Source: Angiostrongylus vasorum (taxonomy: Eukaryota; Nematoda; Chromadorea; Rhabditida; Metastrongylidae). Taken from it: a stretch of 64,000 nucleotides of DNA. The notes under the pieces were generated by a model that saw only the letters and a program-made list of their open reading frames with translations, searched no databases and was not told the DNA's origin. Made by a program: the position numbers and the translations under genes. This document shows, in pieces, positions 1 through 13,300 of this stretch. Every line of letters starts with the position of its first letter. The stretch's first letter is position 1. The stretch spans positions 2,145,501-2,209,500 of the forward strand of contig JADANN010000256.1 in the NCBI GenBank assembly GCA_018806985.1, in the 5' to 3' direction.

Positions 1-95
1 AAGTTAGCACCTTTGCTTTCTGATCGATGACATCACTAACCATTGCGCTATCCTGCCTCATTACAGTCATAGAAATATATAAATATATACTTGGA

Positions 96-245
96 TGGGC
101 GCGTGTGGCGCAATGGTCGGAGGCACCCTCTACAATGGACTTGGGATTGATCCCCGCGCTTTAGCCTCACCAAGCCTTCCATCACCCCGGGGTCGGCATA
201 TTGGTACCAGACTTGTCTAGGAATAGACAGCAGATAAAGAGTGAT
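96..245 (+). mobile_element. SINE-1 (tRNA-derived), 5' half
   Basis: A tRNA-like head carries an A-box-like block (GTGTGGCGCAATGGTCGG) and a B-box-like block (GGGATTGATCCCC). It is followed by the family's shared body, 'GGGGTCGGCATATTGGTACC'. The same unit recurs about ten times in this window. The downstream half is missing here. Confidence 0.75.
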
Positions 246-284
246 TATACTGTGATTTATACTATAACTTCAGCTGAACTAGAC

Positions 285-515
285 TAAATGCCGATTTGTG
301 CTCTGCAGATGAATCTCGTTGATGGGTGATTCCTGATTGCGCCTATAAAACAGGGCTGATAGAAAGGCGTTACGAAGGATGCGCATAGTGTGGTGGTGAA
401 TACGCTAGCCCCCGGAAAGTATAATAACGACGTTCGAATCACGCTACAGACACCTGCGGTCAGAAGTTATGCAAATATTTCAGCATCATTGTAGTTTCTG
501 TGAAGAGTACTCCGT
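285..515 (+). mobile_element. SINE-3 (tRNA-like, foldback family) copy
   Basis: The copy contains the central segment of the family ('GTTGATGGGTGATTCCTG'), then a tRNA-like head (TGGTGTGGTGAATACG and a B-box-like ACGTTCGAATC), then the tail 'AGCATCATTGTAGTT'. Other copies lie near 6.4, 9.6-10.3, 12.4, 22.8, 36.1, 39.2 and 60.5 kb. Confidence 0.65.
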
Positions 516-1358
516 TCTCTATTATACCGGATGCGATATCAGCAATATTTTAAAAGACGACTTTCCATAACATTTTCAAACCAAAGGTGAAGTCATCAGC
601 GAACAGCTGCTAATTCTCCGACGAGAAGCGCAATCAACCGGCTTGCCATCTTCGTCTTTGGATTAATAGTCTGCAATTCTATTCAACAGCTTTTCTCTCC
701 TCAAAAAATTTGTGACTCGTTATTTCGCGAAACGTTTTATTACCCATACAGAGGTTTCAGAAAAATGCTTCATACTGAGGTAAAGACGCGCCTCAGTAAA
801 CCATACTGAGGTGATTCCGTGGCAGCGGCGACAAATTCAAATCGGATGCCCAGCAACATATCTGAAAGAGGATGACAATTTTGTTAAAACCTATCGCGGA
901 AAATTAGAATTTTGATGAAGAACCGACTGCTCATAAACATTACTTGTTTACTACCAACTTCTTTTTGTTTTGTTTTTTGAAGCTACTAATCTCAAAAAGT
1001 GGATTTTCACCTCGACTAAGTTCTCGGAAGCAAATAATCAAGAATTGTCGTCAGATTATATCGGGTATGATTGCACCAGCAGCATAAGAACAGAAAATAG
1101 CAATAAAATATCGACAAATTAGTCCCACATTCTTGATAAGAAGAAAAAAGGAACTTAGCGACTAATTCTGTTCAACTGAACTGTATCTAGAATACTCAGC
1201 GGATATCTTGCAGTCAATACAAAAGATCCGACTTAAGAGCACAGCGTATGTTTACCGCACGTTACATTCCTTTACCAAATAATACCCCTACTTATTAAGC
1301 TAGCAAATAGTTGAACTTTCCAAAGTATTCAGATACCAGTTCCTTTGAGAACATATCT
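516..1358. other. Stretch with no recognised gene
   Basis: No coding exon or repeat family could be recognised. This lies downstream of the terminal exon of the minus-strand BRAT1-like gene and probably includes its 3' UTR. Confidence 0.4.
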
Positions 1359-4300
1359 TCAATAGCAGTCTATCGTGTCACTGAAATGTAGACGTAATGC
1401 ATTCATCATATCCGTTAAGATATGCTCTAAGGGGTTCCGTTGCTCAAATGGAGACTCTCCCAGTACAGTGCGAACAGCCGCTCCAATTTCAGGGTCCTGA
1501 AAAAAGTCACTACTAATTTGAAAGAAATTCAGAAATTTGGAAATCCTCATGAAGTGCAATTGTTGAGCAGAACCACGGTCGGCAGCAGTTATTGTTGTGA
1601 TTCGGTTGCCGTTTTGGCGACTTCGTCTTTTTTAGAGCCTTTTATGTAATAATATCTATATAATTCAGTGAATTATCTATAGTACTAATGAAGACCTTGC
1701 ATATAAATGTTAGATATGGGGCAATCCGTGTGTTGTTAACGTGGTACGACGACAAATGAAACCCACCTAGGTCAAGGTAACACATCAAATGACTGCACAA
1801 TGCAAGCCGTTCTCAAGCTGCTCGCAGAAAATGAGGGGAGATTAGAAATGTATAGCTTGTCGACTCAACATCTAATGACTCTCTTTAAATAGTGCCTTAG
1901 TTGTTCCATCTTCAGGTGTTCGGAAGGGTATTTTCCACAAATGAGAAGATTGGCCAAGGGACAGTGATTAGCACCAAGCCTTGCCATCGCCGTTATATCT
2001 ACGGCAGAAGCTCCAGCTTCCAATCACCGACCCTTACTCTACTGCCGATACGTAGACGACTGCCTCATCGTCTGTTTCACACAAGAAACGATGGACAAGT
2101 TCTTTCGATTGTTAAATAGGCAGTCAGAGTATATAAAATTTACGCAAGAAAAACCAACCGAAAACAGGGTTCCATTACTAAACATCCAAATAAAGCTTTC
2201 AGAAAGGGTTACATCACAAAAAGGTTTCGAAAACAAGGTAGCAAAAATATACTAGCACATTCCCTCTCCTCTCATCCTTCACACATGGAAAAACGACTCA
2301 TCAAACAGAAGAAGAAAGGAAGGAATGGCTAAACTTGGCACGAAAAATAGTGATTTTCAAAGGGTACGAAGCAGATGTCACTCGAATCAGACCAAAATAT
2401 AGGGTTATTTACCAAAATAATCTTTCAAATCTTAATAAGATCCCTTTAAGCAACCGTTCATATTAAACGAAATAAGTTGCGTCATTAAGAGGTACCTAAG
2501 CAAAAATGGTCTTGGAAGTAAAGTGGCGGTTATTGGGCTCTCACCCAATATCCTATGCCGTCGATTAGTTCTCAACCGCCAGTTCTCTATGATCGTTTGT
2601 GCAGCTCAGAAAATTGTGTAATCTGTGCTAACGGCAGGGAATGGGATTATATGAGTTCAGGCACAATATACTTAATCTCATGTAAGGCATGCGGTGAAGA
2701 ATACATTGAGGAAACGGGCAGAACACTCTGTGTCCGCATAAAAGAACGTTGATGATAGAAAATGGATGATGTTGATGGAAAAGTTGAAATTCGACAAAGT
2801 ACTCCTCTGGGTACACATAGGGCAAAAAGCACAATCGAGATGTTTTCGAAGTGACTGTCTGCATCTTAGTTCAGGAATCAGAAACATTAACGCGCATAAC
2901 TCTTGAAGTGCTGTGGATAGGTTTCAAAACTTCTAAGGTACAACAACGATGCCACCCTCGCGCCGGTTCAACAAGTGCAGCTCGTAGCTTATACGTACAT
3001 ATGCGGTTCATTCATGCATATAGAGAACTTCCCTATCAAATAGAGAATTCTCTATCTACCTAATAAAATATTTCATAAGTCGATAGGGAACACTTTTCGC
3101 AACTGCGTGTAACCTATTGCATAGTAAAATGTTTGCTGCAACGCCCGCGTCCGTGCCCTACGTCCACATTCCATGTTGACGGTCAGGCACGCCATCAGGC
3201 ATGCTACAAGGTACGACTCATTGGTTAAAGACTAGACCTTGCGACCCGTGCCTTGACCCTGCGATCCACGCCACTCGCTTGGATGTAGTCACGGCCCTTA
3301 GCGGTGCCATTCGCCTCCCAACGACTCGTCACGATCGTAACATTCCTCTAAATTGTTTGGTTCCTTATTGTATCAACATACTTAAAGGTAGATTCCCTCG
3401 TTGATGGATCGTGGATGGAGAATTGTCTATTTGGTAGAGAAATCCTCTATAATGCAGAGGTTTATAGAAAATCGTCCTTTTAAATTTGGAAACTGTTTCA
3501 GTAAATACGTTATTTTTTGCTGTCTGAGGTCGTCGGAAGTTGAATCATCATGGATCTTCCTCACTGCGGGATTTTCAGCCAGCTAGTCGCAAAGCTATGT
3601 TACGCATCTTTACGTGGAAATAAGGGGCTGCACTACCAAAACTATTCTGTACATGTCTTCAGGCGCAGGCTGATTCATACACTCCCTCAGTCTGTTGTGC
3701 TGGATTGAAATATGTTCGTAGACATTCATGCGTGCGTCGTTGGGTGCGCTTGAAAAACGGTAGGCAAACTTCATTCCCTTAAAGATGAAAGAGCTCTAGG
3801 TACGCACCGTTAAATAGTACAGAAAAGCTGGAAATCTGAGGGATATTCTGGAGTTCGTAATCTAAGAAAACTGTGATGCCAACCTGTACTTAGAAGGTCC
3901 GCATACGTCTTCCGTTAAGAATTAGACAATTACGACTATAACAAGTATAACGTCACAAGTACGATGTAAGGCTAGAAGACAGAACGCATTAAATACCGTT
4001 TATGATAAGAGAGAAGTGTTTCTTGGAGCGCGCATTGACAAAAAAAATTGGCTAAGTTGACACCGTTGTTATCACAAGCCTGGCTATGAACATTAAAAAT
4101 AGCACTAATTTACAGAGTAAGGACATTTACAGTTGAAAAGATGTAGACTAAAACCAGGACTGACAATATCCGTCGTGTAACCTCATCAAAAAGCTATGAT
4201 GTTGGCGAGGTCGAAGAACTATGTATGGACTTGGAGAAGTTTTATGTGGACTGGGATAAGATCATTGCTGGCAACTTTACCACTGGAATGGGTCGTCTTA

Positions 4301-7300
4301 GGAGAATATTCGAAGATGTTCATATTGTAATGTAATTAATGGAATGGAAAGGCGAGCAGTTGAGCTTACTATCGCCAAAACCATTCATGAAAACTCACAA
4401 TTCTAAAAGGTCTTCGCTTAATGCTGCAGATCGGAACCCATTGAAAAGTACCACAACGCAATATTAACGACATCGTTTTGTACCAAATATACTCCACGGG
4501 AACATATCATCTCTCGTTCGCGCAAGATCCTTTTTTCCTCAAGGGAGAGAAACCCGCGTAACTCAGGAAACAAAATTATTAAACCATCGCAAATTGTGAC
4601 GTTTTCAAATCTTTAGTTGGCTTTTGTGAAGGTACTGCTGTCGAAAGCACCGAAAAAAAAGCTGCCCCTAGTTCTCATCAACACATTGCCTCTGCTATTC
4701 CTCTTATGTAATCTGCCAAAATGTAATCAACAATCACCCAAACTGCCTGTTTACTTTTTATATAAAACTTCGCTTGAGACATTCTCAATAAGACTGACAG
4801 AATGTGGACGATGGATAAACACGCAGTCAAGCAGAGCTTGCAAATGAATTCAATACCACGGACCACATCCCACACTTATAGAGTTGAAAAAGGCCATCAA
4901 CTAAGATAGGAAATAAGCAGTTACGAAATATAAGGAGAGCCCGGGTATCCTTACTCAGTACACTAAGATCCTTCATCAGCTAGACTGCAGTTTCAGAACC
5001 AAAATCTTACCATTCTACAACGACGTTCACATTACCTTAAAACCGACCTTCACTAAACCTCGGTAAGAACAATCAGCAATTTTCTATATGTGTAAAGTGA
5101 CACGATGTTGGCATAAAAAACATTTATTTGGTTAACGTTTCGGCGCCTTCGCCTTTTTCAGAGCACCGTCTATCGGAGTCGATGGTCCAAAGAAGGTTGT
5201 TGTTGCGATGTGGGTGCTCGTAGTCGCAGCCAATCCAATCCAGAAAAAGGAGCACCACTCCAATGGAAAATTCCATTCGCTAGTGACCTTTTACGCCAGT
5301 TTGTATGTCATTTGCTAGCACGTAGCGTGACAATACCTTAAATGAAGTACCAACTGCTTCAGGACACACTGCTCGTTAAAAATCAAATCATAAAAGCTGT
5401 AAAAGCTGTCGGCTTGACCAATCCCAGAGGAATACGTCGGGCATTCGACTTCATCAAGCATCGTTAGAGGTGACTGAATACAATACGACCTATATACTGA
5501 CTCACGGTTGCGCACCGATGTATCGAATCAGTGTGATATCTTCCTAAACAGGTCTGGTACTAGTTTGCCGATCATTGAAGGATGCAAGACTTGGTAAGCC
5601 TGGGGCACGGGATTGAATCCATGGGTATTGCAGGAAGCCTCTAACCACTGCGCTACACGCCCCCATAATCAGAATATACTGGATGTCAATTGACTAACAT
5701 TCGTCCTGTATAAAAGGGCACTCCTGAGTGAAGTTAACCATTCGAGCGTTGCTCCTTCTATTGGATTAGATTCGAAGTGACTACGAACACCCACATCGCA
5801 ACAACCATCAGTTTGGGACAATCGCCTTGGAGCAAAGTAGCTCTAAAGAAGGCGGAGGCGCTGAAACGTTAGCCAAAGAAAAAAATTTTGTACCTAACTC
5901 GTGCTGGCTCAATCAGATAGAAAATTAATGAACATTTAAATTAACGCGAAGATGGTGGTCCTAACATGGAAAAGACAACATTGACACAAAGAGAACGGTT
6001 CTGCAGCGAGATATCATCTCGCACAAATTTACCAAAACCACTATTATGAACGTCATATGAAAACTAAAAGAAGCTAGCAGTGCAGCGAGGTTCCCGATGT
6101 GCAACACCTTCATTTCTTCGAATCGTTCTTACACCACGAGCATTAGAGAGGCGGAACGAATGCTAGCCGATTTCTTAAGCGCATAATGGTGTTTGAACAT
6201 AATGGTGTTTGACTGTCTTAATACGTTGATATTTATGACGAAGTTTGGTTTCTGATGATGTATTCAACGAAAGCGATAATTCCAAATGCATCAGCTACGT
6301 GTAGTTTGATTGAAAGGTTAGAACGACGAACGATCTTGCTCCAGAGCTGAGCAGAGGAAAACGTGTTGTCTGGGTTTATAACAAGGTGAAGAAAGAGAAC
6401 AGAGACTAAGGCCTTTGCTCTGCCTTTTTCTCAGCTAGTTTCCTACCCAACGCTACCATCGCTGACGGATGATTGCTAACGGCAGCGTTAGACATAAAAT
6501 TAGCTGAGAGAAACGCAAAGCAAGAGACTAAGTGGTCCAGTGTGTAATACGCGAGCCCCCGGTAAGGATAATCGTGGTTCGGTCTGACCAGGGGTCCAAG
6601 TTTTGCGAATATCTCAGCATCGTTTTGGTTGTATTTCACATCATACCTTGCCGTAAAAAAATTATAGTAGGCAGGAAATATAAAGTTAGCATTGTGTTTA
6701 CAATAAAACATCAGGTACGACAGAACATCGAAAATCAGGTTGGAAGGACACAAGATGCGTCTGAACCACAAAGGAGCTATAAGAAGCGTTAGGGGGTTAA
6801 GACTGTACCTCACACAATGTCAAGCGCACTGTGGGTAGAGCACCGTTACAGGAATGAACCGATGGTATGTCACGTGATGGAAGTGGACGTCAAAGGTTAA
6901 AAAACTGAATTTATTTTACGTATAAACCAACACTACTCTTATCCATGAAGAAAAAAACTAGTTTGAATGAAGATAACCCTGGATGAGCAAGACTGCAACA
7001 AAAAAGCTCTACGTAGAGAATTGTGTTCTCAATTTGTAGCCCGTTTGTTCACCAAAAGGAATATAGCAATGCAAGCGAATGGCATACGGGATAACAGATG
7101 TCTTGAACGTTACCTCTATCCATTCCTGCAGTTCTGCTGCTGTGTCAGCTGCGTATTCTTCCGTTGCGAGCAAGGGAGAGCACATTTCAACCATCAGTTT
7201 TCTAACTTCGTCGTCACTGTCTTCGATCGCTTTCGGAAGAATGTGAAAAACACTTTGGATATTCGAAGGTAGTGCGCCATGTAAATAACGGATTGCGACT

Positions 7301-10300
7301 AATCTGTAAGTACATAAAATAATTTCATAGACTGACCATCTGCAAAGAGTCGAAGACTGAATGGGACGTTGAAACTACATGACTCGGTTCTTGGATGACC
7401 ATGTAAAGCTTGATAAACCTTCATTAACACATAACGACCGTGATGTATTGACTTCAATGGACGTGGGGCGATCTCGCACATCGCTCTCCATGCATTTATT
7501 TCTCGGTGGTTTATTCATTTTTGTTTTGAATTTAACCAATGGTTTATCCAATGCAAATGTTTTTGTCAGACATGGCTCATGAAGACTTATTCTCTAAAAA
7601 AATTGTAAAAAAAAAGTTTACCGGTCTAGTTTTCTTTGCAGTGAGAGACAGTGGTAGGTGAAAAACGTATAGAGAGCGTCTTTGCAGTACTTTAACAGTG
7701 AGGTTCGACAAATACGGACATCTTTCACTACAGGAAAGTGGTCACCCACGAACCCTTTCACGACGTTGCGTACTGATTTCACTATGTACGCTGCTGTACG
7801 TTTCGGACTACACAACTAGATTCCAATGTGTTATCTCAAATCCTCTCCAATAACCCGCAGTTCGATGGAACCAACACGCGAAAATGGGCGTGGCCGCGAA
7901 AGGGTTAGACTATTGCAACAACGATTTAGCGTGCAAGCTGACCAGAACAGGTTGGGAGGCGTAACGATCTATAGATATCACCAGTCCTTCCCATCTTTCC
8001 ATTTCAAAACAACGATGGTGCTGTGCTTTCCACTTTTTTTTCTTCAGAGAGATGACCTGCTCGAACATTGTTGTTTTTTCCGCAGTTGCAGATAAGATGG
8101 GCCCTCCTATGCAGTAAGTCATAAACGGGAAGAATTGTGCACCAGCCTTCAGTGTAGAAATGCTTTAATTCATCCGGTAAAATGTACAAAATTCCATCAC
8201 TAGGAAGTGCACTACCTCCACAGTAATGTAGATATCACCTGTTCTCTGGATCGTAGATTGCGCTGTCGCCAAAAGTGAGTTTAACTAAATTGAAATTCAC
8301 AACACTTTAATCTCTTCTCATAACATAGGATGCATAAGCATGGCAGGTAATACAAGCATTGGAGCTCCAACAACCTCTCAACTGTGGCAGTTTAATAATT
8401 CCTATCTTAGACATTGACTAACATTTGCATCTCGTGTAATCCACAACATATCCTTGTATGGTCCGTATTTCTCACTCGATATTTCACAATCGCTTTTAAA
8501 ACACTACCTTGCTAAAACATTCATGGCCGACTTCATCATAATCATCGTTACGGTCACCGTACTCATCCCCGATTCACTTCATTTAGAAACCAGACTCTTC
8601 GACGGTGAGTACAGGAGGTTTCACATTGTGCCCTACATCTCCAGACTCTTCATTGCTACCTTCGAAGATCAGACAATCCATTTTCGATCATTTATCTACT
8701 AAAGTAATTAAAGGCGACAAAAAATGATTTCTTGACGAGTAGATTTTTTTTACGACGATAAACGGCTTCTAGGTAGGAAGAGTAAATACGAACACAAATA
8801 CACTTCTCTATAGCGATAGGGTAACATCTCTTTTACAACAGTGCTAAGCTCTCAACTGAAATCCTCTAGATATCGAGAAATTATTCGAAGTAGTCGAAAG
8901 GCACCATCGTCCACTGCGTGAAAACACACTGAATTAAATTCTCGACCATTAAACAGCAGTTATTTTTCTTTTCAATCGCTTTGACGAATCATGGCTGTAA
9001 TAGGGAATGGGCGGATACAAAAAACACCGGGAAGAACTCTGCGTATGTTGTTAAACACTTTCGAACGCTGACAGTAATGTGATTGCATGGCGGAAGGGTT
9101 GTAGTCCGACAGCCACCAAATCAGTAAACAATCTAAAGCTAGTGCGCCCACATTTACATCCTTAGTAGGCGTATAGACTCTTCACCCAACTGTCATTTCT
9201 GGTTGATAAACACATGACAAGGTACAGTGAAACTTGGCAGAGAAAACAGTGATAAATAAGTTCAAGGTCCAAGTTCATTTCGGCTTTATATCATCAGTGT
9301 CTATATCTTCAGTTAGCCAGTCTGGACGACATTCTATTAACAGAAAAATGCAGATTTATTGGCGTTATAAGAAACTATTGAGAAACCACAACTCCAGTTC
9401 TGCAGCAAATCGTGGAAGTAGGTCAAATGTAGATGCAAGCAATGTAAGAAATGTTGTGTTGCAATTTCAACCACTCTAATGGTAACAACTAAAAGTGTAA
9501 ATTGCAAAAAGTGGACGTTTCCAGAATTTTAAACTGAGAAATAATTCTTTTCGTTCGGAACAGCGCCACAATATCAAAAGAAAAAGCTGCTGAAAGCATA
9601 GGAATGATGCTGAGATATTTAATAAACCTTGAAGCACAGGTGTCTACTGTGTGGATCGAATCCGCTATTACACTTTCCAGGGGTTAACGTGTTCACCACT
9701 GCACTATGCGAGTCCTTCGTTTCGCCTTTCTCTCAGCCAGTTTTCTACCTAAAGCTGCTATAGGCAATCACTCTTCAACGGGATTGATCTTGGCCGCACA
9801 AATCGGCAATATACCTAGTTAAGCTGAGACTGTAGTCGAAATCTCAGTGTTCGTTTTTTATTCACTGCCTATTATTATTTACCACGGCAGGGTATAATGT
9901 GAAACGTGAAGAGTAAGAGCGGCTTCGATCCCCATCGTAGACACCCACGGTTCATAGTTTTGCAAACTTCTCCATCACAGTAGTTGAATTTCACATCAAA
10001 TCCTGTCGTGAAAAATAATAATAGGTAGCAAATAAAAAAGTTAACAGTGTTATTTCGAATTCAGCGTTAGATAGAAAACTGACTGAGAGAAATACGAAAC
10101 GAAGGACCTGCATGGTGTGGTGGTGAACACGTCAGCACCTGGAAAGGGTAACAGCGAGTTGGATCCCCACCGTAGACCGCTGCGGTCCGGAGTTTTGCAA
10201 ATATCTCAGCATCATAGTGGTTGGATTTCATATCATACCCTGCCGTGAAAAATAATACAGTAAATAGAAAAGTTAACAAAATGCAGCGTTTTCAACAATA

Positions 10301-13300
10301 TGTGTTAAGGAAATGCGTGGTCTGTGCCGTGGAAATTCAGTGATGAACGCTCGCTTTGTAAGACGCAATCTTTCTACATATTACTTTATATTATATACAT
10401 ATTTTTTAGGGGGTGGATAGCACAGTGGTTGTGATGTTTGTCATCACGAGCATGGTGCTAGTTCGATTCCGCTCCGAGGCAACCAAGCCTCTCATCCCTC
10501 CGAGGTCGGGAAACTGGTACCAGACTTTTCTAGAAAAAAAACTGCAGTCTAACTGGGAACGCTCCAGCCCGGCTATCTCAGGACTCTAGACAGAATTGCT
10601 CGACCAGCATTCTACGACATTCAAGACGAAATGAAAATCCTCAAGCAGCAACCGAAGCCACATGTAAAAGTGTGAACAGTGCTGGAATCCACATAGTAGA
10701 TGTAAAGAAGAGTCATGTAAAATAAAAAAGATGCATGCTTAACTTATTTATTTGTTGTTGTTTATTGTTATGCATTATCTCTTTATTTTTCTATCCAACT
10801 CTTACTTTTATTATCTTACATTTATATCTATGTACCCTCCTCAAAGTTTAATCATCTAACCATGGCGAAATGTTCTTATGAGTCAAATTTCACTGTACAA
10901 AAACAGCAGGGAAATCTAAGCATTCTGCTGATCAACGAATCTGTGTCAGACATGCACAGTAAGCAGGAGAATTATCATAGGACTCGTGAAGACGGAAATA
11001 CTCGACTGCAAAGTTTTCTTTTGCTGTGATATGTAGAAAACAGCTTTCCTCGGACGATGCCAGTTGTAACGTAGATTAAATGGATACTAATAATATCTAC
11101 TATAAAAGATAATCGGTCTGAATGCAGGCATGAAATCGGTGTTTTTTCAACCTTCTCAAACAGAAATTTGCCAATCCCGGTTGAACAGAAGGTTTGGTAT
11201 GCTGGCGATCCAAGATCGAAACAAAGAGCATGTGGATCTTCGGACACCTCTAACCACGGCGCAAAAACGGTCCTTAGTTTTGAAAAACAGTCGTAAATGA
11301 GTCACACGGTCACGAACGTATTAACAATGACTAATCGTGGTTCAGCATCAGAGTCTGATAGGATAACGTCCTCGCACAATTGTGGTAGTTCTTCCTCATG
11401 ACACTTAGCATCAAGAACAAAACATCGAAGTGCAGCGGCCCTAACATAGGGAGATGGATCGAAACGAATTAACTGTGTCAAAGAACCTGCAAGCATTCAA
11501 GACCATTGAAATAGAAGAACTGAACTTCAACAGGATACTTATTTAGTACTATACGAAGTATAGCATACAATATTACGAGACTAGATAAGACTAGATACCG
11601 AAAACGGCATAGAAGTGCGCAATAATCCTAACGATCCGATCCATAAGCGATTTGTAACACCTGTACCACCTGTAGTCCCGTTGATCGTCCAGTGACTCGA
11701 GCGGGCGCCGGTAAATCTTCCAATTTTCTCTGTCGCGTGCAAGAGTAGCCTAGTGGGTTCTGCTCGCTCTAGTGACTCGTCGAGCATCATATTTTTCTTC
11801 TAGGTTCTTCGTAAAGAACTCTGACCATCGGGTCGGTGGTATTCCTGCAGCGCGTTTGACATCCCGAGGAATCCAGTCACTAATGACTCTTGTCCATCGG
11901 TTGTCATTCATACGCATTACGTGTCAGGCCCACCTTATCTTCGACTGTTTGGCGTACAGAACGACACCTTGATTTTTGATCGTTGACACAGGTCGCAGCT
12001 TCGGATCCCATCCTTTACTTGTGTGAAACGGGATACCCCGATCGTCCTTTCGACTGCGCGTTCAATAGTGCTAAGCGATCTTTCATCCTGCTTACCTATC
12101 GACCAGGTTTCTAACGCATACATTGGGGCAGGAAGTACCGTTGAATCGAAAATGTGGGCACGGAGTCGGGTGTTCTTTGTTCTCTTCACTACATCCTCGA
12201 TGCTCTTGAAAGCTCCCCAAGTCGCTCGTTTCCTTCTGCTCAGTTCTGGAGCTAAGTCGTTCATCATATTGATTTCCCGACCTAAGCGATTTGTAGGCTA
12301 TCCAATTTAATACTTAAAAAAACGTCCAGTTCTATGTCAACTTTTTATTCACCGACTATTACTATTTCTACCCGCAGGGTATAATGTGGGATGCATCTAC
12401 TATGATACCGAGATGTTTGCAAAACTTGCACTCGAGGTTGATAGAAAGGCAAAGCAAAGGCCTCAGTGGTGCCGTACGTGACATGTGAGCCTCAGGAAAG
12501 GGCAATTGCGGTTTGATCTGGTCTGGGTTCCAAGTTTTGCAAATATCCATTCTTATATCCAGATCATGTGAAAAAAGTCCTCATTAATGGATCAGAATCG
12601 TATCTAAAAACAAGTTTTCCACATTTCTATATAGGCATCACCATCAGTATTTCTCCAACATCAACTAGTGGTGACCCCAAATTTTGAATGAATGACGAGG
12701 GAACTTTTCGATGTCATGTTTTGCAAATCATATGACTCAAGCCTGGTTGTTCCACTCCAACTAATAACCATGCGTCTTTTGTTGTAATTCTCGCGCTTTG
12801 GGAAGGATAAGGGAATAAAGTGTTAAACATTGGCCAATCCCTGATGGAAGCGTCTTGCACTCAACTTCATTCATGATTAAGGATTGGATGCATAACTGGT
12901 CTATTCAGTTAGTTGCAGTGGCCCACCGATCTATCAAATCAGTGCTGCCATTCTCCCAAGCTGTTTGATAGTAATCTGCCAACCCAGGAGGGATGAAAGG
13001 ATTGGTCAACACAGAATCGAGGCAAAAACAATGTGTGTATTTCGAAGCGCCTGTCAGTACTGCTCTAAACGCTCCTGATTTCTGCGCTACAACTCAATTT
13101 TCCCAAGCATTTTTGTGATTATTTATGCCACTTTTACCTCGCATGCATTCTCCTTTCCTAGGCATCCTCCCATACTTTGGGACACATCCAACTCTTGCGC
13201 ATGACAAAGAGAAAGCAAACTCGTCCATAATCTAATTACGTTGCTGTAAGCCATCTACAAAGTTTGATAACACATGAAAATATAGTTGTTTTTTAAAATT

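Noticed and set aside
7299..7481. Extra BRAT1-like exon just upstream of 7303
   Set aside because: The exons at 11318 and 7303 join in phase and keep the HEAT spacing. The block has no good acceptor.
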